DNA of 26,921 bases from a virus, in the IMG/VR virus record IMGVR_UViG_3300025536_000013, positions 64,001 through 90,921 of that record; one strand, 5' to 3'. Shown here piece by piece: positions 13,499 to 21,757 of this stretch. The translations under genes were made by a program, and so were the position numbers. The notes under the pieces are model-generated. The model saw nothing but the letters and a program-made list of their open reading frames with translations. It was not told the origin of the DNA and made no database searches. The first letter of the stretch is position 1; every line of letters begins with the position of its first letter.

Positions 13499-14394
13499 CC
13501 GGCTCCTGCGGCTACCTAGGAAGTGTACTCACCCCGACCCTGCTCGCGGCGGGCCACAAGGTGCTCGCCCTGGACAGCCTGGAGCGGGGCGGGCAAGGAC
13601 TCGCCGCCTGCTGCCACGACCCGAACTTCGAGTTCGTGCGGGGCGACTGCCGCGAGGACCAGACCATCGCCAGGGCGTTGAAGGGCTGCGACGCCGTGAT
13701 CCCGCTGGCCGGCGTGGTTGGCGTGAACGCCTGCAAGCGCGACGAGCGCCGGGCCTGGGAGACGAACCTCGGAGCCATCAAGACCCTCCTGCGGTTCCGT
13801 TCCCGCGACCAGCTGCTCCTGTTCCCGATGACCAACAGCGGCTACGGCACCAAGACGGGACAGGCCGAGTGCGACGAGGACACGCCGCTGGAGCCGATCA
13901 GCGTCTACGGCCAGAGCAAGTGCCAGGCGGAGCGGGCCGTCCTCGACTGCGAGAACACCGTCAGCCTCCGCCTTGCCACGGTGTTCGGCATGAGCCCGGC
14001 GATGCGCTGGGACCTGTTGGTGAACGACCTGACCCGCCGCGCCGTGCTCGACCGGCACCTGATCCTGTTCGAGGGCCACTACCGGCGGAACTTCGTCCAC
14101 ATCCGGGACGTGGCGGATTGCTTCCGGTTCTTCGTTGAGGGTAAGCAGTATCCAGGACACAAGAGAGTATTCAACCTCGGCAACGACTCGGCCAACTGCA
14201 CCAAGACCCAGCTCGCCGACCTGGTGGCCCGGATCGTGGGTGATGTCTACGTCCACTCGGCCGAGGTGGGCATCGACCCGGACAAGCGTGACTACGTGGT
14301 GAGCAACCAGCGGCTGCGCGAGGCCGGCTTCGAGGCGAAGCGGGGGTTGGAAGAGGGGATCAGGGAAGTGTGCAAGGGAGTGGCACTGCTATGA
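13483..14394 (+). CDS. NAD-dependent nucleotide-sugar epimerase/dehydratase (extended SDR)
   Basis: The 303-residue protein begins RILLTGSCGYLGSVL, a Rossmann NAD(P)-binding loop. It contains MTNSGYG and SVYGQSK, giving the catalytic Tyr and Lys (YxxxK), with NFVHIRDVADCF and VFNLGND as later family signposts. It would epimerise, reduce or dehydrate the NDP-sugar made by the preceding enzymes; substrate and exact reaction cannot be read from sequence. GTG 13483 lies 16 bases inside the nucleotidyltransferase gene and follows GGAGCTACAAC. The stop overlaps a 23-residue membrane microprotein. Confidence 0.8.
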   Translation: MRILLTGSCGYLGSVLTPTLLAAGHKVLALDSLERGGQGLAACCHDPNFEFVRGDCREDQTIARALKGCDAVIPLAGVVGVNACKRDERRAWETNLGAIKTLLRFRSRDQLLLFPMTNSGYGTKTGQAECDEDTPLEPISVYGQSKCQAERAVLDCENTVSLRLATVFGMSPAMRWDLLVNDLTRRAVLDRHLILFEGHYRRNFVHIRDVADCFRFFVEGKQYPGHKRVFNLGNDSANCTKTQLADLVARIVGDVYVHSAEVGIDPDKRDYVVSNQRLREAGFEAKRGLEEGIREVCKGVALL

Positions 14395-14462
14395 TCGAGT
14401 CCATCGCCTGGGTCGTGCTCGTTCTGTTCATCGTCGGCGTCACAGCGGAGATCGTTTGGTGA
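14391..14462 (+). CDS. Membrane microprotein, 23 aa
   Basis: A tiny frame begins at ATG 14391, overlaps the epimerase stop (ATGA), and ends with TGA overlapping the GTG of the next gene. The peptide MIESIAWVVLVLFIVGVTAE plus IVW is almost entirely one hydrophobic helix. The double start-stop coupling and membrane-like composition favour a real microprotein, though very short frames can occur by chance in such overlaps. Confidence 0.4.
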   Translation: MIESIAWVVLVLFIVGVTAEIVW

Positions 14463-14653
14463 GCACCTGGGCTTCACAAAAGAAGAAGATACGAGCAGGG
14501 TTGTGTAAGTCCTGCGGGGCGCTTCGTAATCTCTACGCCGTCTACTGCGACGATTGCGGCCGACGCACCAAGCTGAGAGTTAGGAAACTGAGAAGCTCGA
14601 AGCCGTGGAAGAAGGGCAAGAGCGGAAGGCCGCCTCTAGGAGCCGCAACGTGA
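14459..14653 (+). CDS. Small zinc-ribbon protein, 64 aa
   Basis: The GTG start overlaps the preceding microprotein stop, and the TGA overlaps the GTG of the radical SAM gene. Two CxxC pairs (CKSCG and CDDCG, about residues 17-36) form a zinc ribbon, followed by a long basic tail (KLRVRKLRSSKPWKKGKSGR). This suggests a nucleic-acid- or ribosome-associated protein. I do not recognise a named family. Confidence 0.6.
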   Translation: MSTWASQKKKIRAGLCKSCGALRNLYAVYCDDCGRRTKLRVRKLRSSKPWKKGKSGRPPLGAAT

Positions 14654-16299
14654 GCAGCAAACAACTTGACCTGCTGATCGTCAATCCTGCTGGTCGCAAG
14701 GGCGTCTATCAGGGCTTGCACGACGCCGAGCTGACCGCCGTGGAAACCCCAGTATGGTGCGGTCTCATCGCCGGCTTCGTCCGCAAGCACGGGTTCACGG
14801 TGATGCTGCTGGACGCCAACCTTGAAGGGTTTGACCCGGAAACCGTGTCAGAGGTGGCGTATACTTTCAAGCCGCGACTGACGGCCGTCGTGTGCTACGG
14901 GCAACAGCCGAGTGCATCGACGCAGACGATGAGCGAAGCCAACGCCGTTGCCAAGGCGATTCGGCAGGACAAGCTCGACACGAAGGTCATCATGGTCGGC
15001 GGTCACGTCGCTGCCCTGCCAGAGCGGACGCTGGAGGAGAGCGGCGCGGACTACGTGGCGACGGGCGAAGGTTGCCACACGATCCTCGACCTGCTGCGGG
15101 GGAAGAACGTCGAGGCGGGCGACGTGCGAGGGCTTGGCTTCTACCGGACCTTCGACGTCACGAACATGTCCACTCCGGACGGAGTGATCGAGAAGCTCAA
15201 CGCATACGCTGAGACCCACTCGGCCCCGAACGTCGAGGATGTGAACGACCTGGCGATGGCCTGGGACCTGTTGCCCGTCGAGAAGTACCGGGCACACAAC
15301 TGGCAGTGTCTTGGGGGATGGCCACGCACTCCCTATGCGGCACTTTACACGAGCTTGGGATGCCCTTACGCCTGCCACTTCTGTTGCATCCAAGCTCCGT
15401 TTCGTGGGGGTGAGCAGCAGGAGCACAACAAGAAGCTGATCGCTCTCAAGTACGCAGCGGACAGCGAACCGGCCCCGAACAGCTACCGCCTCTGGAATCC
15501 CGACGGCATCGGCCAGCAGATCGCCGACCTGTACTACAAACACGGCTGCCGGACGTTCAAGGTGGCCGACGAGATGTTCGTGCTGAACAAGCGGCACGTC
15601 GAGGGCGTGTGCGACGCCATCCTCCGCCGCATCGCCGAGCCGGGCGGTCCAGACGGCATCAACATCTGGGCCTACGCACGGGTGGACACGGCCAACGACG
15701 AGCAGCTTCTCGCCAAGATGCGCAGCGCCGGGTTCCGCTGGCTCTGCCTCGGCATCGAGAGCGCCAGCGAGTCCGTGCGGGACGGCATCGACAAGGGCTA
15801 CGCCCAGGACAAGATCGCCAAGTGCGTGGAGCGGATCAAGCGGGCCGGCATCCACGTGCTGGCCAACTACATCGTGGGTTTGCCCGGCGACACGCTGGAG
15901 AGCATGCAGCAGACGCTCGACCTGGCGGTGGAGCTGAACACGCCGTGGATGAACGTCTACGCGAGCATGCCATACCCCGGCAGCCCGATGTGGCACGACC
16001 ACCCGGAGCACCACAACCTGCCCTGGAGTGCGTTCAGCCAGCACAGCTACGACACGCATCCGACCAGGACGGCGACCCTGAGCAGTGCCGCGGTACTGGA
16101 GTTCCGGGACCACTTCTGGCAAACGTATTTTGAAGGGCAACGCTACCTCGGCCTGGTGGGTGACCTGTGGGGGCAGGGAGCCATCGACGAGGTGAAGGCG
16201 ATGACCAAGCACCGGCTGAAACGTAAGCTACTGGAGGCGCAACATGGCAGACGAGAAGAAGACCGACCAGTTGCATCGTGCGCTGGAGATGCTCCTTGA
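14650..16299 (+). CDS. B12-binding-domain radical SAM enzyme
   Basis: The 549-residue protein has an N-terminal Rossmann-like cobalamin-binding domain (about 5-150: LDLLIVNPAG, TVMLLDANL, VIMVGGHVAALPE, GADYVATGEG). A radical SAM barrel follows, with the cluster motif CPYACHFC (Cys238, Cys242, Cys245). LCLGIESASESVRDGIDKGY and ANYIVGLPGDTLESM are classic downstream motifs of the BchE/P-methylase-like group. Such enzymes methylate unactivated carbons or rearrange carbon skeletons; in this setting C-methylation of a sugar is plausible but not shown. GTG 14650 has TAGGAGCCGCAAC upstream and overlaps the previous stop. Its C-terminus overlaps the next gene by 56 bases. Confidence 0.85.
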   Translation: MSSKQLDLLIVNPAGRKGVYQGLHDAELTAVETPVWCGLIAGFVRKHGFTVMLLDANLEGFDPETVSEVAYTFKPRLTAVVCYGQQPSASTQTMSEANAVAKAIRQDKLDTKVIMVGGHVAALPERTLEESGADYVATGEGCHTILDLLRGKNVEAGDVRGLGFYRTFDVTNMSTPDGVIEKLNAYAETHSAPNVEDVNDLAMAWDLLPVEKYRAHNWQCLGGWPRTPYAALYTSLGCPYACHFCCIQAPFRGGEQQEHNKKLIALKYAADSEPAPNSYRLWNPDGIGQQIADLYYKHGCRTFKVADEMFVLNKRHVEGVCDAILRRIAEPGGPDGINIWAYARVDTANDEQLLAKMRSAGFRWLCLGIESASESVRDGIDKGYAQDKIAKCVERIKRAGIHVLANYIVGLPGDTLESMQQTLDLAVELNTPWMNVYASMPYPGSPMWHDHPEHHNLPWSAFSQHSYDTHPTRTATLSSAAVLEFRDHFWQTYFEGQRYLGLVGDLWGQGAIDEVKAMTKHRLKRKLLEAQHGRREEDRPVASCAGDAP

Positions 16300-16660
16300 C
16301 GGGATGGAGAAGACCCAGGATTTCGCCGTCGAACAGATACCACTGGTGGTGCAGGAGCTGATCGTCTGGAAGCGGTTCTGGTTTACAAGCCAGACAGCGG
16401 CGTTCCTAGTGTTAGGTATCTTGTCGATCTGGTTGTTCAAGGCGGCTAGTCGCTGGTGCAGCCAAGAGGAAAAGGAAGCCAGGGAAGAGAGTCGCAAGAA
16501 AGACTTAGACGGATATGTGGCCGCTGGCCTTCTTGGTATTGGCGGTACAATAGTCGCTTTGATCGGATTCTGTATTAGCGTCTACTGGGCGAGTATGGTC
16601 TGGTTTGCTCCACGGGTCTATATTTTGGAGTGCCTAACCTCGATGGTGAGGGGCCGATGA
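16244..16660 (+). CDS. Two-helix membrane protein, 138 aa
   Basis: ATG 16244 follows GGAGGCGCAAC and lies within the end of the radical SAM gene. The first 45 residues are amphipathic and charged. Two hydrophobic segments follow (AAFLVLGILSIWLF, about 50-66; AAGLLGIGGTIVALIGFCIS then VYWASMVWF, about 92-122), with a charged cytoplasmic-type loop between them (EEKEAREESRKKD). No family is recognised; a holin or a membrane scaffold for the sugar enzymes are possibilities without specific support. The stop overlaps the next ATG. Confidence 0.65.
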   Translation: MADEKKTDQLHRALEMLLDGMEKTQDFAVEQIPLVVQELIVWKRFWFTSQTAAFLVLGILSIWLFKAASRWCSQEEKEAREESRKKDLDGYVAAGLLGIGGTIVALIGFCISVYWASMVWFAPRVYILECLTSMVRGR

Positions 16661-17304
16661 TCACCAAGCAAGAACTCATCGCGTTCGAGCAGGAGTGCGA
16701 GGCCGCTTTCAATGCCGGGCGTATCAAGGCCCCGATGCATCTTTCCGGAGGCAACGAAGATCAACTGCTGGAAGTATTTGCTTGTGTGAAACCCCATGAT
16801 TACGTTTTTTCAAACTGGAGGAGCCACTACCACGCCCTGCTCCACGGCGTGCCCCGCGAGCAGCTGATGGCGAAGGTGCTGGCCGGCGAGAGCATCAGCA
16901 TCAACGTGCCGGAGCGGCGGTTCTACTCCTCGGCCATCTGCGGCGGTTGTCTGCCGATCGCGCTGGGCGTGGCGTGGAGCATCAAAAGAGGAAGTGCGAC
17001 CCGTTCGACATTGCCACCGCACGTCTGGTGCCTGGTCGGCGACATGGCCGCAAGGATGGGTGCGTTCGACGAGGCGACCCGCTACGCCGGCAACTTCGAC
17101 TTGCCGGTCACGTTTGTCATCGAGGACAACAAGAAATGCGTCAACGCTGACACGAAAGAGCTATGGGGTGAGAACCCAAAGCACCAGCGGGGCTATACGA
17201 ACGTGCTACGATACCAGTACGACCTCGGCTGGCCACACATGGGGACAGGCAAGTTTATCGAGTTCGCGGACAAGCAGGAGTTCAGTCCAACCGGCGGGAT
17301 GTAG
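16657..17304 (+). CDS. Thiamine-diphosphate enzyme, E1-alpha-like subunit
   Basis: The 215-residue protein contains HYHALLHGVP (57-66), ICGGCLPIALGVAWSIKR (94-111) and VGDMAARMGAFDEATRYAGN (127-146), then PVTFVIEDNK (150-159). This is the order of the E1 alpha subunit of 2-oxo-acid dehydrogenases: sHyHallrg, ga.lPiA.G.A, GDG...EA.N.A, P..f..eNN. In the TPP/Mg motif the usual GDG is GDM here. It lacks the phosphorylation-loop C-terminus and much of the usual N-terminus, so it is a minimal form. It pairs with the E1-beta-like gene six bases downstream. In antibiotic sugar pathways such pairs add a two-carbon branch, which would fit this island. Confidence 0.75.
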   Translation: MITKQELIAFEQECEAAFNAGRIKAPMHLSGGNEDQLLEVFACVKPHDYVFSNWRSHYHALLHGVPREQLMAKVLAGESISINVPERRFYSSAICGGCLPIALGVAWSIKRGSATRSTLPPHVWCLVGDMAARMGAFDEATRYAGNFDLPVTFVIEDNKKCVNADTKELWGENPKHQRGYTNVLRYQYDLGWPHMGTGKFIEFADKQEFSPTGGM

Positions 17305-17310
17305 AGCAAC

Positions 17311-17838
17311 ATGAGCTACAAGAGCGAAGTCATTCGGGGCATGCAGCTGCTCGCCCAGCAACCCAACGTGCTCTTCGTCGGGCAGGGCGTGAGCGTGAAG
17401 GCGAACTGCCTCCACGAGCAACTGGTGGGCGTGCCGGAGCATCAGCGGCTGGAGGTGCCGGTCTTCGAGAACACGCAGCTGGGCATGTGCCTGGGCATGG
17501 CGCTGACGGGGCTGCTGCCGGTGTGCCTTTTTCCCCGCACGAACTTCCTGCTCTGCGCCGTCGATCAACTGGTGAACCACCTCGACAAGTGGCAGCAGAT
17601 GACGGGCAAGCCGGCCAAGGTGATCATCAAGACCATGACGGGCACCACCAAGCCGCTCGACCCCGGACCGCAGCACAGCGACAAGACCTGCTGCCACGTC
17701 TCTGCACTGGATGAGCTGTGCGACGTGGTGCACGTGAGCGACCTGTTCAACGCCGACGCGGTCTGGCACGCCTACGAGGCTGCGGTGCAACGTGACGGAC
17801 CAACCCTGCTGATCGAGAGGGGCAACCTGTACGGCTGA
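17311..17838 (+). CDS. Thiamine-diphosphate enzyme, E1-beta-like subunit
   Basis: The 175-residue protein has the pyrimidine-binding domain of E1 beta: VPVFENTQLGMCLGMALTGL, then LPVCLFPRTNFLLCAVDQLV and NHLDKW. Glu53 is at the position of the catalytic Glu that activates thiamine. It stops where E1 beta normally continues into a transketolase C-terminal domain, so the complex would be reduced to its two TPP-binding domains. The ATG is preceded by TAGAGCAAC. Alternatives with a similar two-small-subunit design are sulfopyruvate/phosphonopyruvate decarboxylases, but the motifs look more E1-like. No E2 or E3 gene is visible. Confidence 0.75.
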   Translation: MSYKSEVIRGMQLLAQQPNVLFVGQGVSVKANCLHEQLVGVPEHQRLEVPVFENTQLGMCLGMALTGLLPVCLFPRTNFLLCAVDQLVNHLDKWQQMTGKPAKVIIKTMTGTTKPLDPGPQHSDKTCCHVSALDELCDVVHVSDLFNADAVWHAYEAAVQRDGPTLLIERGNLYG

Positions 17839-17853
17839 GAAAAGGAGTTCCCG

Positions 17854-18135
17854 ATGCCCGAGCGCCGTTACAACTGCTGCACCATCGAGGGCGGCATCCA
17901 GCATCTGGTGAGGTTGTCCGAGGAGCAGATCCTCGCCATCAAGGTGCACTTCGAGGCGGAGTTGAGCCTCAAGCCGCGAGACCGCCGCGAGCGGCTGTTC
18001 GACAGCATCGTGGCACAGATGCTCAAGCACCTGGCCCACTACCGCGAGGCTGAGGCGGCGCAGCAGATCGAGGAGCGGGCGGTGCGGCGTCGGGAAGGCA
18101 AGGTTCGCAGCAGGCAACGACGGAAGGCATCATGA
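17854..18135 (+). CDS. Hypothetical protein, 93 aa
   Basis: The start ATG 17854 has a strong AAAGGAG eight bases upstream. The protein is helical and charged in its second half (IVAQMLKHLAHYREAEAAQQ, then a strongly basic tail RREGKVRSRQRRK). No family is recognised. Its stop overlaps the ATG of the first glycosyltransferase gene. Confidence 0.6.
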   Translation: MPERRYNCCTIEGGIQHLVRLSEEQILAIKVHFEAELSLKPRDRRERLFDSIVAQMLKHLAHYREAEAAQQIEERAVRRREGKVRSRQRRKAS

Positions 18136-19007
18136 AGAAGCAACTGCTGATCCTGCTCCTGGAGGCGGACATCCTGGAGGGCGTCCTGTCCTGGCCGATC
18201 CGCGAGCTGGGCGCCAAGGTGCTCTTCTACCGGACCGACGCCCAGATCAAACTCTACGTCGAGGCGCACCGGCCCGACGTGGTGCTGCTGGACGAGCCCT
18301 GCGGCGGGCCGAGCAAGCCGCTGCCGGAGACCCTGCACTGGCTCAAGCAGCAGTGCCGGTCGGTCAGAGTGGTGTGGGACGCGACGGATACGCCTTGGCA
18401 CGGCTACCTGGAGAGTTATGCGAGACAAGACACCTTCAGTCTCACCGTTGCCGCCGATGGCGCGGTGGATTGGCCTCATCGAGCTGGTACAGACGTATCG
18501 CTACCAACACCTGTTGACCCGCAGTGGTACGAGTCCAGAGGAACGGTTGAGAGAACTGTTCGCCTCGGCTTCTCCGGCTCCATCGGCACCCAGGGACCAC
18601 GGCAACGAGTCATCGGCGACCTCCAGAAGGACGGACTCCTGACGGTGCGGCAGCGCGGCGAGGTGCAGTTCCCGTACTCCGCCAACGCCGACTTCTACAA
18701 GACCTGCCAGGCGGTGCTGAACGTCGCCCACACCAGCAGCGGCCGGCTCCAGTGCAAGGCAAGGGCCATCGAGGCTGCCCTGGCGGGTTGCCTGCTGTTC
18801 GAGACGCACGGCAGTCCGCTGCAGAATTGGCTGACGCCCGGCCTTGATTACATTGACTACACTGAGCCGGAGCAGGTACGGGCGATGCTTGGCCGGCCGG
18901 ACATCATGCAGCGAGCGCAGGAGTACGGTGAGCGGGCACGGGCGAAGGTGCTGGGCTACGGCTTTCCGAGGATGTTCTGGTCGGCCGTGATGGGCGAACA
19001 ACTATGA
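18132..19007 (+). CDS. GT-B-like glycosyltransferase (CgeB-type), paralogue 1
   Basis: The 291-residue protein belongs to a group of four related genes in this window. It starts KKQLLILLLEADILEGVLSW, with SWPIRELGA typical of the group, then VWDATDTPWHGYL, VDPQWY, and LGFSGSIG at the start of the second Rossmann-like domain. The C-terminal block CKARAIEAALAGCLLFETHG then SPLQNWL is the nucleotide-sugar-site pattern of CgeB/YkvP-like transferases. Donor and acceptor are unknown; a product of the neighbouring sugar genes is the likely donor. ATG 18132 overlaps the preceding stop. Confidence 0.7.
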   Translation: MKKQLLILLLEADILEGVLSWPIRELGAKVLFYRTDAQIKLYVEAHRPDVVLLDEPCGGPSKPLPETLHWLKQQCRSVRVVWDATDTPWHGYLESYARQDTFSLTVAADGAVDWPHRAGTDVSLPTPVDPQWYESRGTVERTVRLGFSGSIGTQGPRQRVIGDLQKDGLLTVRQRGEVQFPYSANADFYKTCQAVLNVAHTSSGRLQCKARAIEAALAGCLLFETHGSPLQNWLTPGLDYIDYTEPEQVRAMLGRPDIMQRAQEYGERARAKVLGYGFPRMFWSAVMGEQL

Positions 19008-19016
19008 GGTGCAACG

Positions 19017-19214
19017 ATGATCGTCTGCGACAGGTGCAGGAAGAAGCCGGAGAATTGTGAGCGATGGATCGTCGCTCTGTTCCATACCGAAACCGAAGTC
19101 AACAAGGACGTCTACTTCAATGGGCACCTGTGCGACGGCTGCAAAGGATCGTTGCAAGCCTTCTTGAAGAGGATTCTCTCCGACTGGGTCAGCCCTCCGG
19201 AGAAGGCCCGATGA
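19017..19214 (+). CDS. Small zinc-ribbon protein, 65 aa
   Basis: The start has GAGGTGCAACG directly before ATG 19017. CDRCRKKPENCE near the N-terminus and CDGCKGSLQAFL in the middle give two CxxC pairs, a zinc-ribbon arrangement. The rest is mixed and short. The stop overlaps the ATG of the second glycosyltransferase. No family name is assigned. Confidence 0.6.
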   Translation: MIVCDRCRKKPENCERWIVALFHTETEVNKDVYFNGHLCDGCKGSLQAFLKRILSDWVSPPEKAR

Positions 19215-20077
19215 AGAAAGTACTTCTGCTCTGCCTCGACGAGTTCACGCACGACCAGGTGTTCTCCTGGCCGATGAAGCACCTCGGCGCTGAGGTCAGC
19301 ATCTACGGTGGGAAGGGCGATCCGAACAAGGAGCTGCACTGGGCGGTCGAGACGGTTCAGCCGGACGTCGTGGTGTGGAGCGGGGTGTGCGGCGGCGAGT
19401 CGATGCCGCGGATCGGCACGTTGCGCTGGCTGCGGGAACGAGCCCGCTCCGTGATGATTTGCTGGGACGCTGGCCACCGGGACTGGCATCCGTACCTGGA
19501 CCAGTATGCCAAGCACGACACGTTCGACCTGATCTGCGGCGTGGACGGCTCCTTCGACTGGCCCCGCAGGAAGCAAGACCTGCCCTGCCTGTGCCCGATC
19601 AACCCGGAGTGGTACGATGGAGCCTCGGCAGACAGAAGCATCGACCTTGGATTCATGGGTTCATACGACGCCGACTCCCGACGAGGGCGATTGCTTGGTG
19701 AGCTGGGAAACCTGGTCACGATTCAACGCCGCACGGGAGCGCCTGGCAGGTACGCGGACTATGCTGATTTTGTCATGCGTTGTCGAGCGTTGGTGAACGT
19801 GGCCCACAGCGCCGGCGACGGCCCGATGCACGTCAAGGCCCGGTGCGTGGAGGCGGCGTGGGCAGGGTGCATGCTGTTCGAGACACGGGATTCGCCTCTC
19901 CGGAAATGGATCGATCCTACCGACACCTACGTCGAGTACAACATGGTCGAACGCATCGCCATCGAGTGCAAGCAACCGAAGTTCGCAGAGACGGCGACGC
20001 ACTACGGCCAGCGTCTCCGCGAGGCGATGCAGCCGCACCATCCACGGCACTTCTGGGAACAGGTCATAGGCAACTAG
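19211..20077 (+). CDS. GT-B-like glycosyltransferase (CgeB-type), paralogue 2
   Basis: The 288-residue protein has the layout of the other three copies: KKVLLLCLDEFTHDQVFSWP, LRWLRERARSVMICWDAGH, INPEWY, IDLGFMGSYD, and the conserved end VKARCVEAAWAGCMLFETRD then SPLRKWID. It is probably a nucleotide-sugar-dependent transferase. ATG 19211 overlaps the zinc-ribbon stop. Compared with paralogue 1 it keeps the Ser-Trp-Pro and Lys-Arg-Glu-Ala positions but differs in the middle loop, so acceptor specificity may differ. Confidence 0.7.
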   Translation: MKKVLLLCLDEFTHDQVFSWPMKHLGAEVSIYGGKGDPNKELHWAVETVQPDVVVWSGVCGGESMPRIGTLRWLRERARSVMICWDAGHRDWHPYLDQYAKHDTFDLICGVDGSFDWPRRKQDLPCLCPINPEWYDGASADRSIDLGFMGSYDADSRRGRLLGELGNLVTIQRRTGAPGRYADYADFVMRCRALVNVAHSAGDGPMHVKARCVEAAWAGCMLFETRDSPLRKWIDPTDTYVEYNMVERIAIECKQPKFAETATHYGQRLREAMQPHHPRHFWEQVIGN

Positions 20078-20088
20078 GAGAAGCAACG

Positions 20089-20317
20089 ATGGCACACGGC
20101 ATGATCGAACCAGACAAGAACCCGTACATGATCGAGGAGAAGACACAGCCGGTTCCGCTGTCGTTCGGAGCTGATCCTCGATGCCCTGCGAGGCTACGAG
20201 AACTACCTCATCGAAGCATATCACACAGATCGGGGAATGGACGGAATCCAGAAAAACCGCAGCAACACGGTCGGCAGGATTCTGGAACTCAAGGAGAAGT
20301 TGGAGGGGCTGGAATGA
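20089..20317 (+). pseudogene. Small frame-disrupted gene between two glycosyltransferases
   Basis: ATG 20089 has the strong leader TAGGAGAAGCAACG and opens MAHGMIEPDKNPYMIEEKTQ then PVPLSF. Near 20170 this frame stops looking like protein. The neighbouring frame takes over with ELILDALRGYENYLIEAYHT and VGRILELKEKLEGLE, and its TGA overlaps the ATG of the next gene (ATGA), as intact genes here do. Dropping one G from TTCGGAG joins the halves as PVPLSFELILDALRG. This is either a one-base insertion (mutation or assembly error) or a +1 frameshift. The first frame also stays open into the next glycosyltransferase, but that extension looks non-coding. Confidence 0.55.
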
Positions 20318-21189
20318 AGAAGCTCCTCATCGTCGCGGCTTGCGGCACCGACGCCACCATCGAGCACCTGGTCAGCTATCCCATCCGAGAGCTGGGTGCG
20401 GCGGTCGAGGGCTACGGCAGCACTTGGCACGGCAATACACCGGAGGGGAACATCAATGCCGCAATCGACCGACACCGACCAGACGTACTCGCTTACTTCG
20501 GCATCAATGGCTCGGTTGATTGTCCGCATACGGGCTACCTACGTGGACTCCGTGCCCGTTGCCGCTTGGTCCACGTCTGCTTCGACGCTCCCTGCCACGA
20601 GTGGTGGCCGCTGCTCGAAGAGTACAAGAAGGGCGAGACGTTCGACCTCCAGGTCAGCATCACCGGCCGCGACCCGTTCTGCGACTGGGCCACGCTGACA
20701 CCGAGCGACCCTGAGCTGTTCTCACCCAAGCCCGGCAACGTGCGGGATATCGACGTGGGCTTCGCCGGCAGCTGGACGGGCGAGGACACGCGCTGGAAGA
20801 TCCTGGGACCGCTTGGCGACTTCGTGACGAAGCAGCGCCGGGAAGCTCCGATGAAGCCCACGGCCTACTACGCCGACTTCCTCCGCAGGTGCCGGGCGAG
20901 CATCAACGTGGCCGAGGTAGGCGGCACGGTCAAGGCCAAGCACGTCAAGGGCCGGGTGGTGGAGAGCGGGCTGGCCGGTTGCATGCTGCTGGAGCAGGCG
21001 GGCTCCCCGACCAAGGAATGGTTCACGGTCGGCAGCGACTACCTGGAGTACGAGGGGCCGGAGGACATCCGCCGCATCGTCTCCGACCCCGGCTTCCGCA
21101 ACCAGGCGGCCGAGCTGGGCGGCAGGCTGCGGGAGAAGATGGCGGCGCATCACCCACGGTTCTTCTGGCAACGAGTTCTTGATCAATGA
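20314..21189 (+). CDS. GT-B-like glycosyltransferase (CgeB-type), paralogue 3
   Basis: The 291-residue protein starts at ATG 20314, which has GGAGG eight bases upstream. It shares KKLLIVAACGTDATIEHLVS, YPIRELGA, LRGLRARCRLVHVCFDAPCH, VGFAGSW and the terminal block VKGRVVESGLAGCMLLEQAG then SPTKEWF with the other copies. In the conserved C-terminal motif the usual Glu-Ala is Glu-Ser. The role is inferred as sugar transfer. Its stop overlaps the methyltransferase ATG. Confidence 0.7.
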   Translation: MKKLLIVAACGTDATIEHLVSYPIRELGAAVEGYGSTWHGNTPEGNINAAIDRHRPDVLAYFGINGSVDCPHTGYLRGLRARCRLVHVCFDAPCHEWWPLLEEYKKGETFDLQVSITGRDPFCDWATLTPSDPELFSPKPGNVRDIDVGFAGSWTGEDTRWKILGPLGDFVTKQRREAPMKPTAYYADFLRRCRASINVAEVGGTVKAKHVKGRVVESGLAGCMLLEQAGSPTKEWFTVGSDYLEYEGPEDIRRIVSDPGFRNQAAELGGRLREKMAAHHPRFFWQRVLDQ

Positions 21190-21752
21190 AAATGCACCTC
21201 GGTTGTGGTAAGCGGAAGATAGCGGGCTGGACCAACATCGACGTAGATCAGGAAAACAAGCCAGACATCGTAGCGGACTGCTTGTGCAAGTTCTTCTGGA
21301 GCTTGTCTGACCACTACGAACCGATTGAAGCCATCTACGCTTGCCATGTGCTAGAACACTGCGGCCGGCACGAGTACAAGGCGGTCCTCAAGCGGTGGCA
21401 CGACCTGCTCAAGCCCGGCGGCATCCTGCGCCTGTCGGTGCCTGACATCAAGGCGGTGTTCGGGCAGTACTGGAAAACGGAGTCGCTGGATGGCTTGCTC
21501 GGCTTCCTCTACGGCGGGCAGCGGAACGAGCACGACCACCACAAGATGGGCTGGGACGAGGTGACCCTACGCCGCGACCTGCTGGAGGCCGGCTTCAAGG
21601 ACGTGCGCCGCTACGACCGCGACAAGACCGAGCACGCGGATGTGGACGACTACAGCGCTAGCTACCTGCCGAAGTTGTCCGAGTGCAAGAGCATGGAGGA
21701 GTATCGCAAGGGCACCCTGATGTCACTCAACGTGGAAGCAACCAAGGGTTAA
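21186..21752 (+). CDS. SAM-dependent methyltransferase (class I)
   Basis: The 188-residue protein has KMHLGCGKRKIAGWTNIDVD, the glycine-rich SAM loop with the acidic residue at the end of strand two. AIYACHVLEHCGRHEYKAVL and LLKPGGILRLSVPDI follow, motifs typical of type-11/25 methyltransferases found in glycan clusters. It would methylate a sugar or another small acceptor; the atom methylated is unknown. The protein is short but has all core motifs. ATG 21186 overlaps the preceding stop. Confidence 0.8.
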   Translation: MKMHLGCGKRKIAGWTNIDVDQENKPDIVADCLCKFFWSLSDHYEPIEAIYACHVLEHCGRHEYKAVLKRWHDLLKPGGILRLSVPDIKAVFGQYWKTESLDGLLGFLYGGQRNEHDHHKMGWDEVTLRRDLLEAGFKDVRRYDRDKTEHADVDDYSASYLPKLSECKSMEEYRKGTLMSLNVEATKG

Positions 21753-21757
21753 CAACG

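Noticed and set aside
14848-16212. Long minus-strand open frame (454 aa) opposite the radical SAM gene
   Set aside because: Its His/Val/Arg/Leu-rich composition is typical of antisense frames in GC-rich DNA, and the plus strand carries a complete radical SAM motif.
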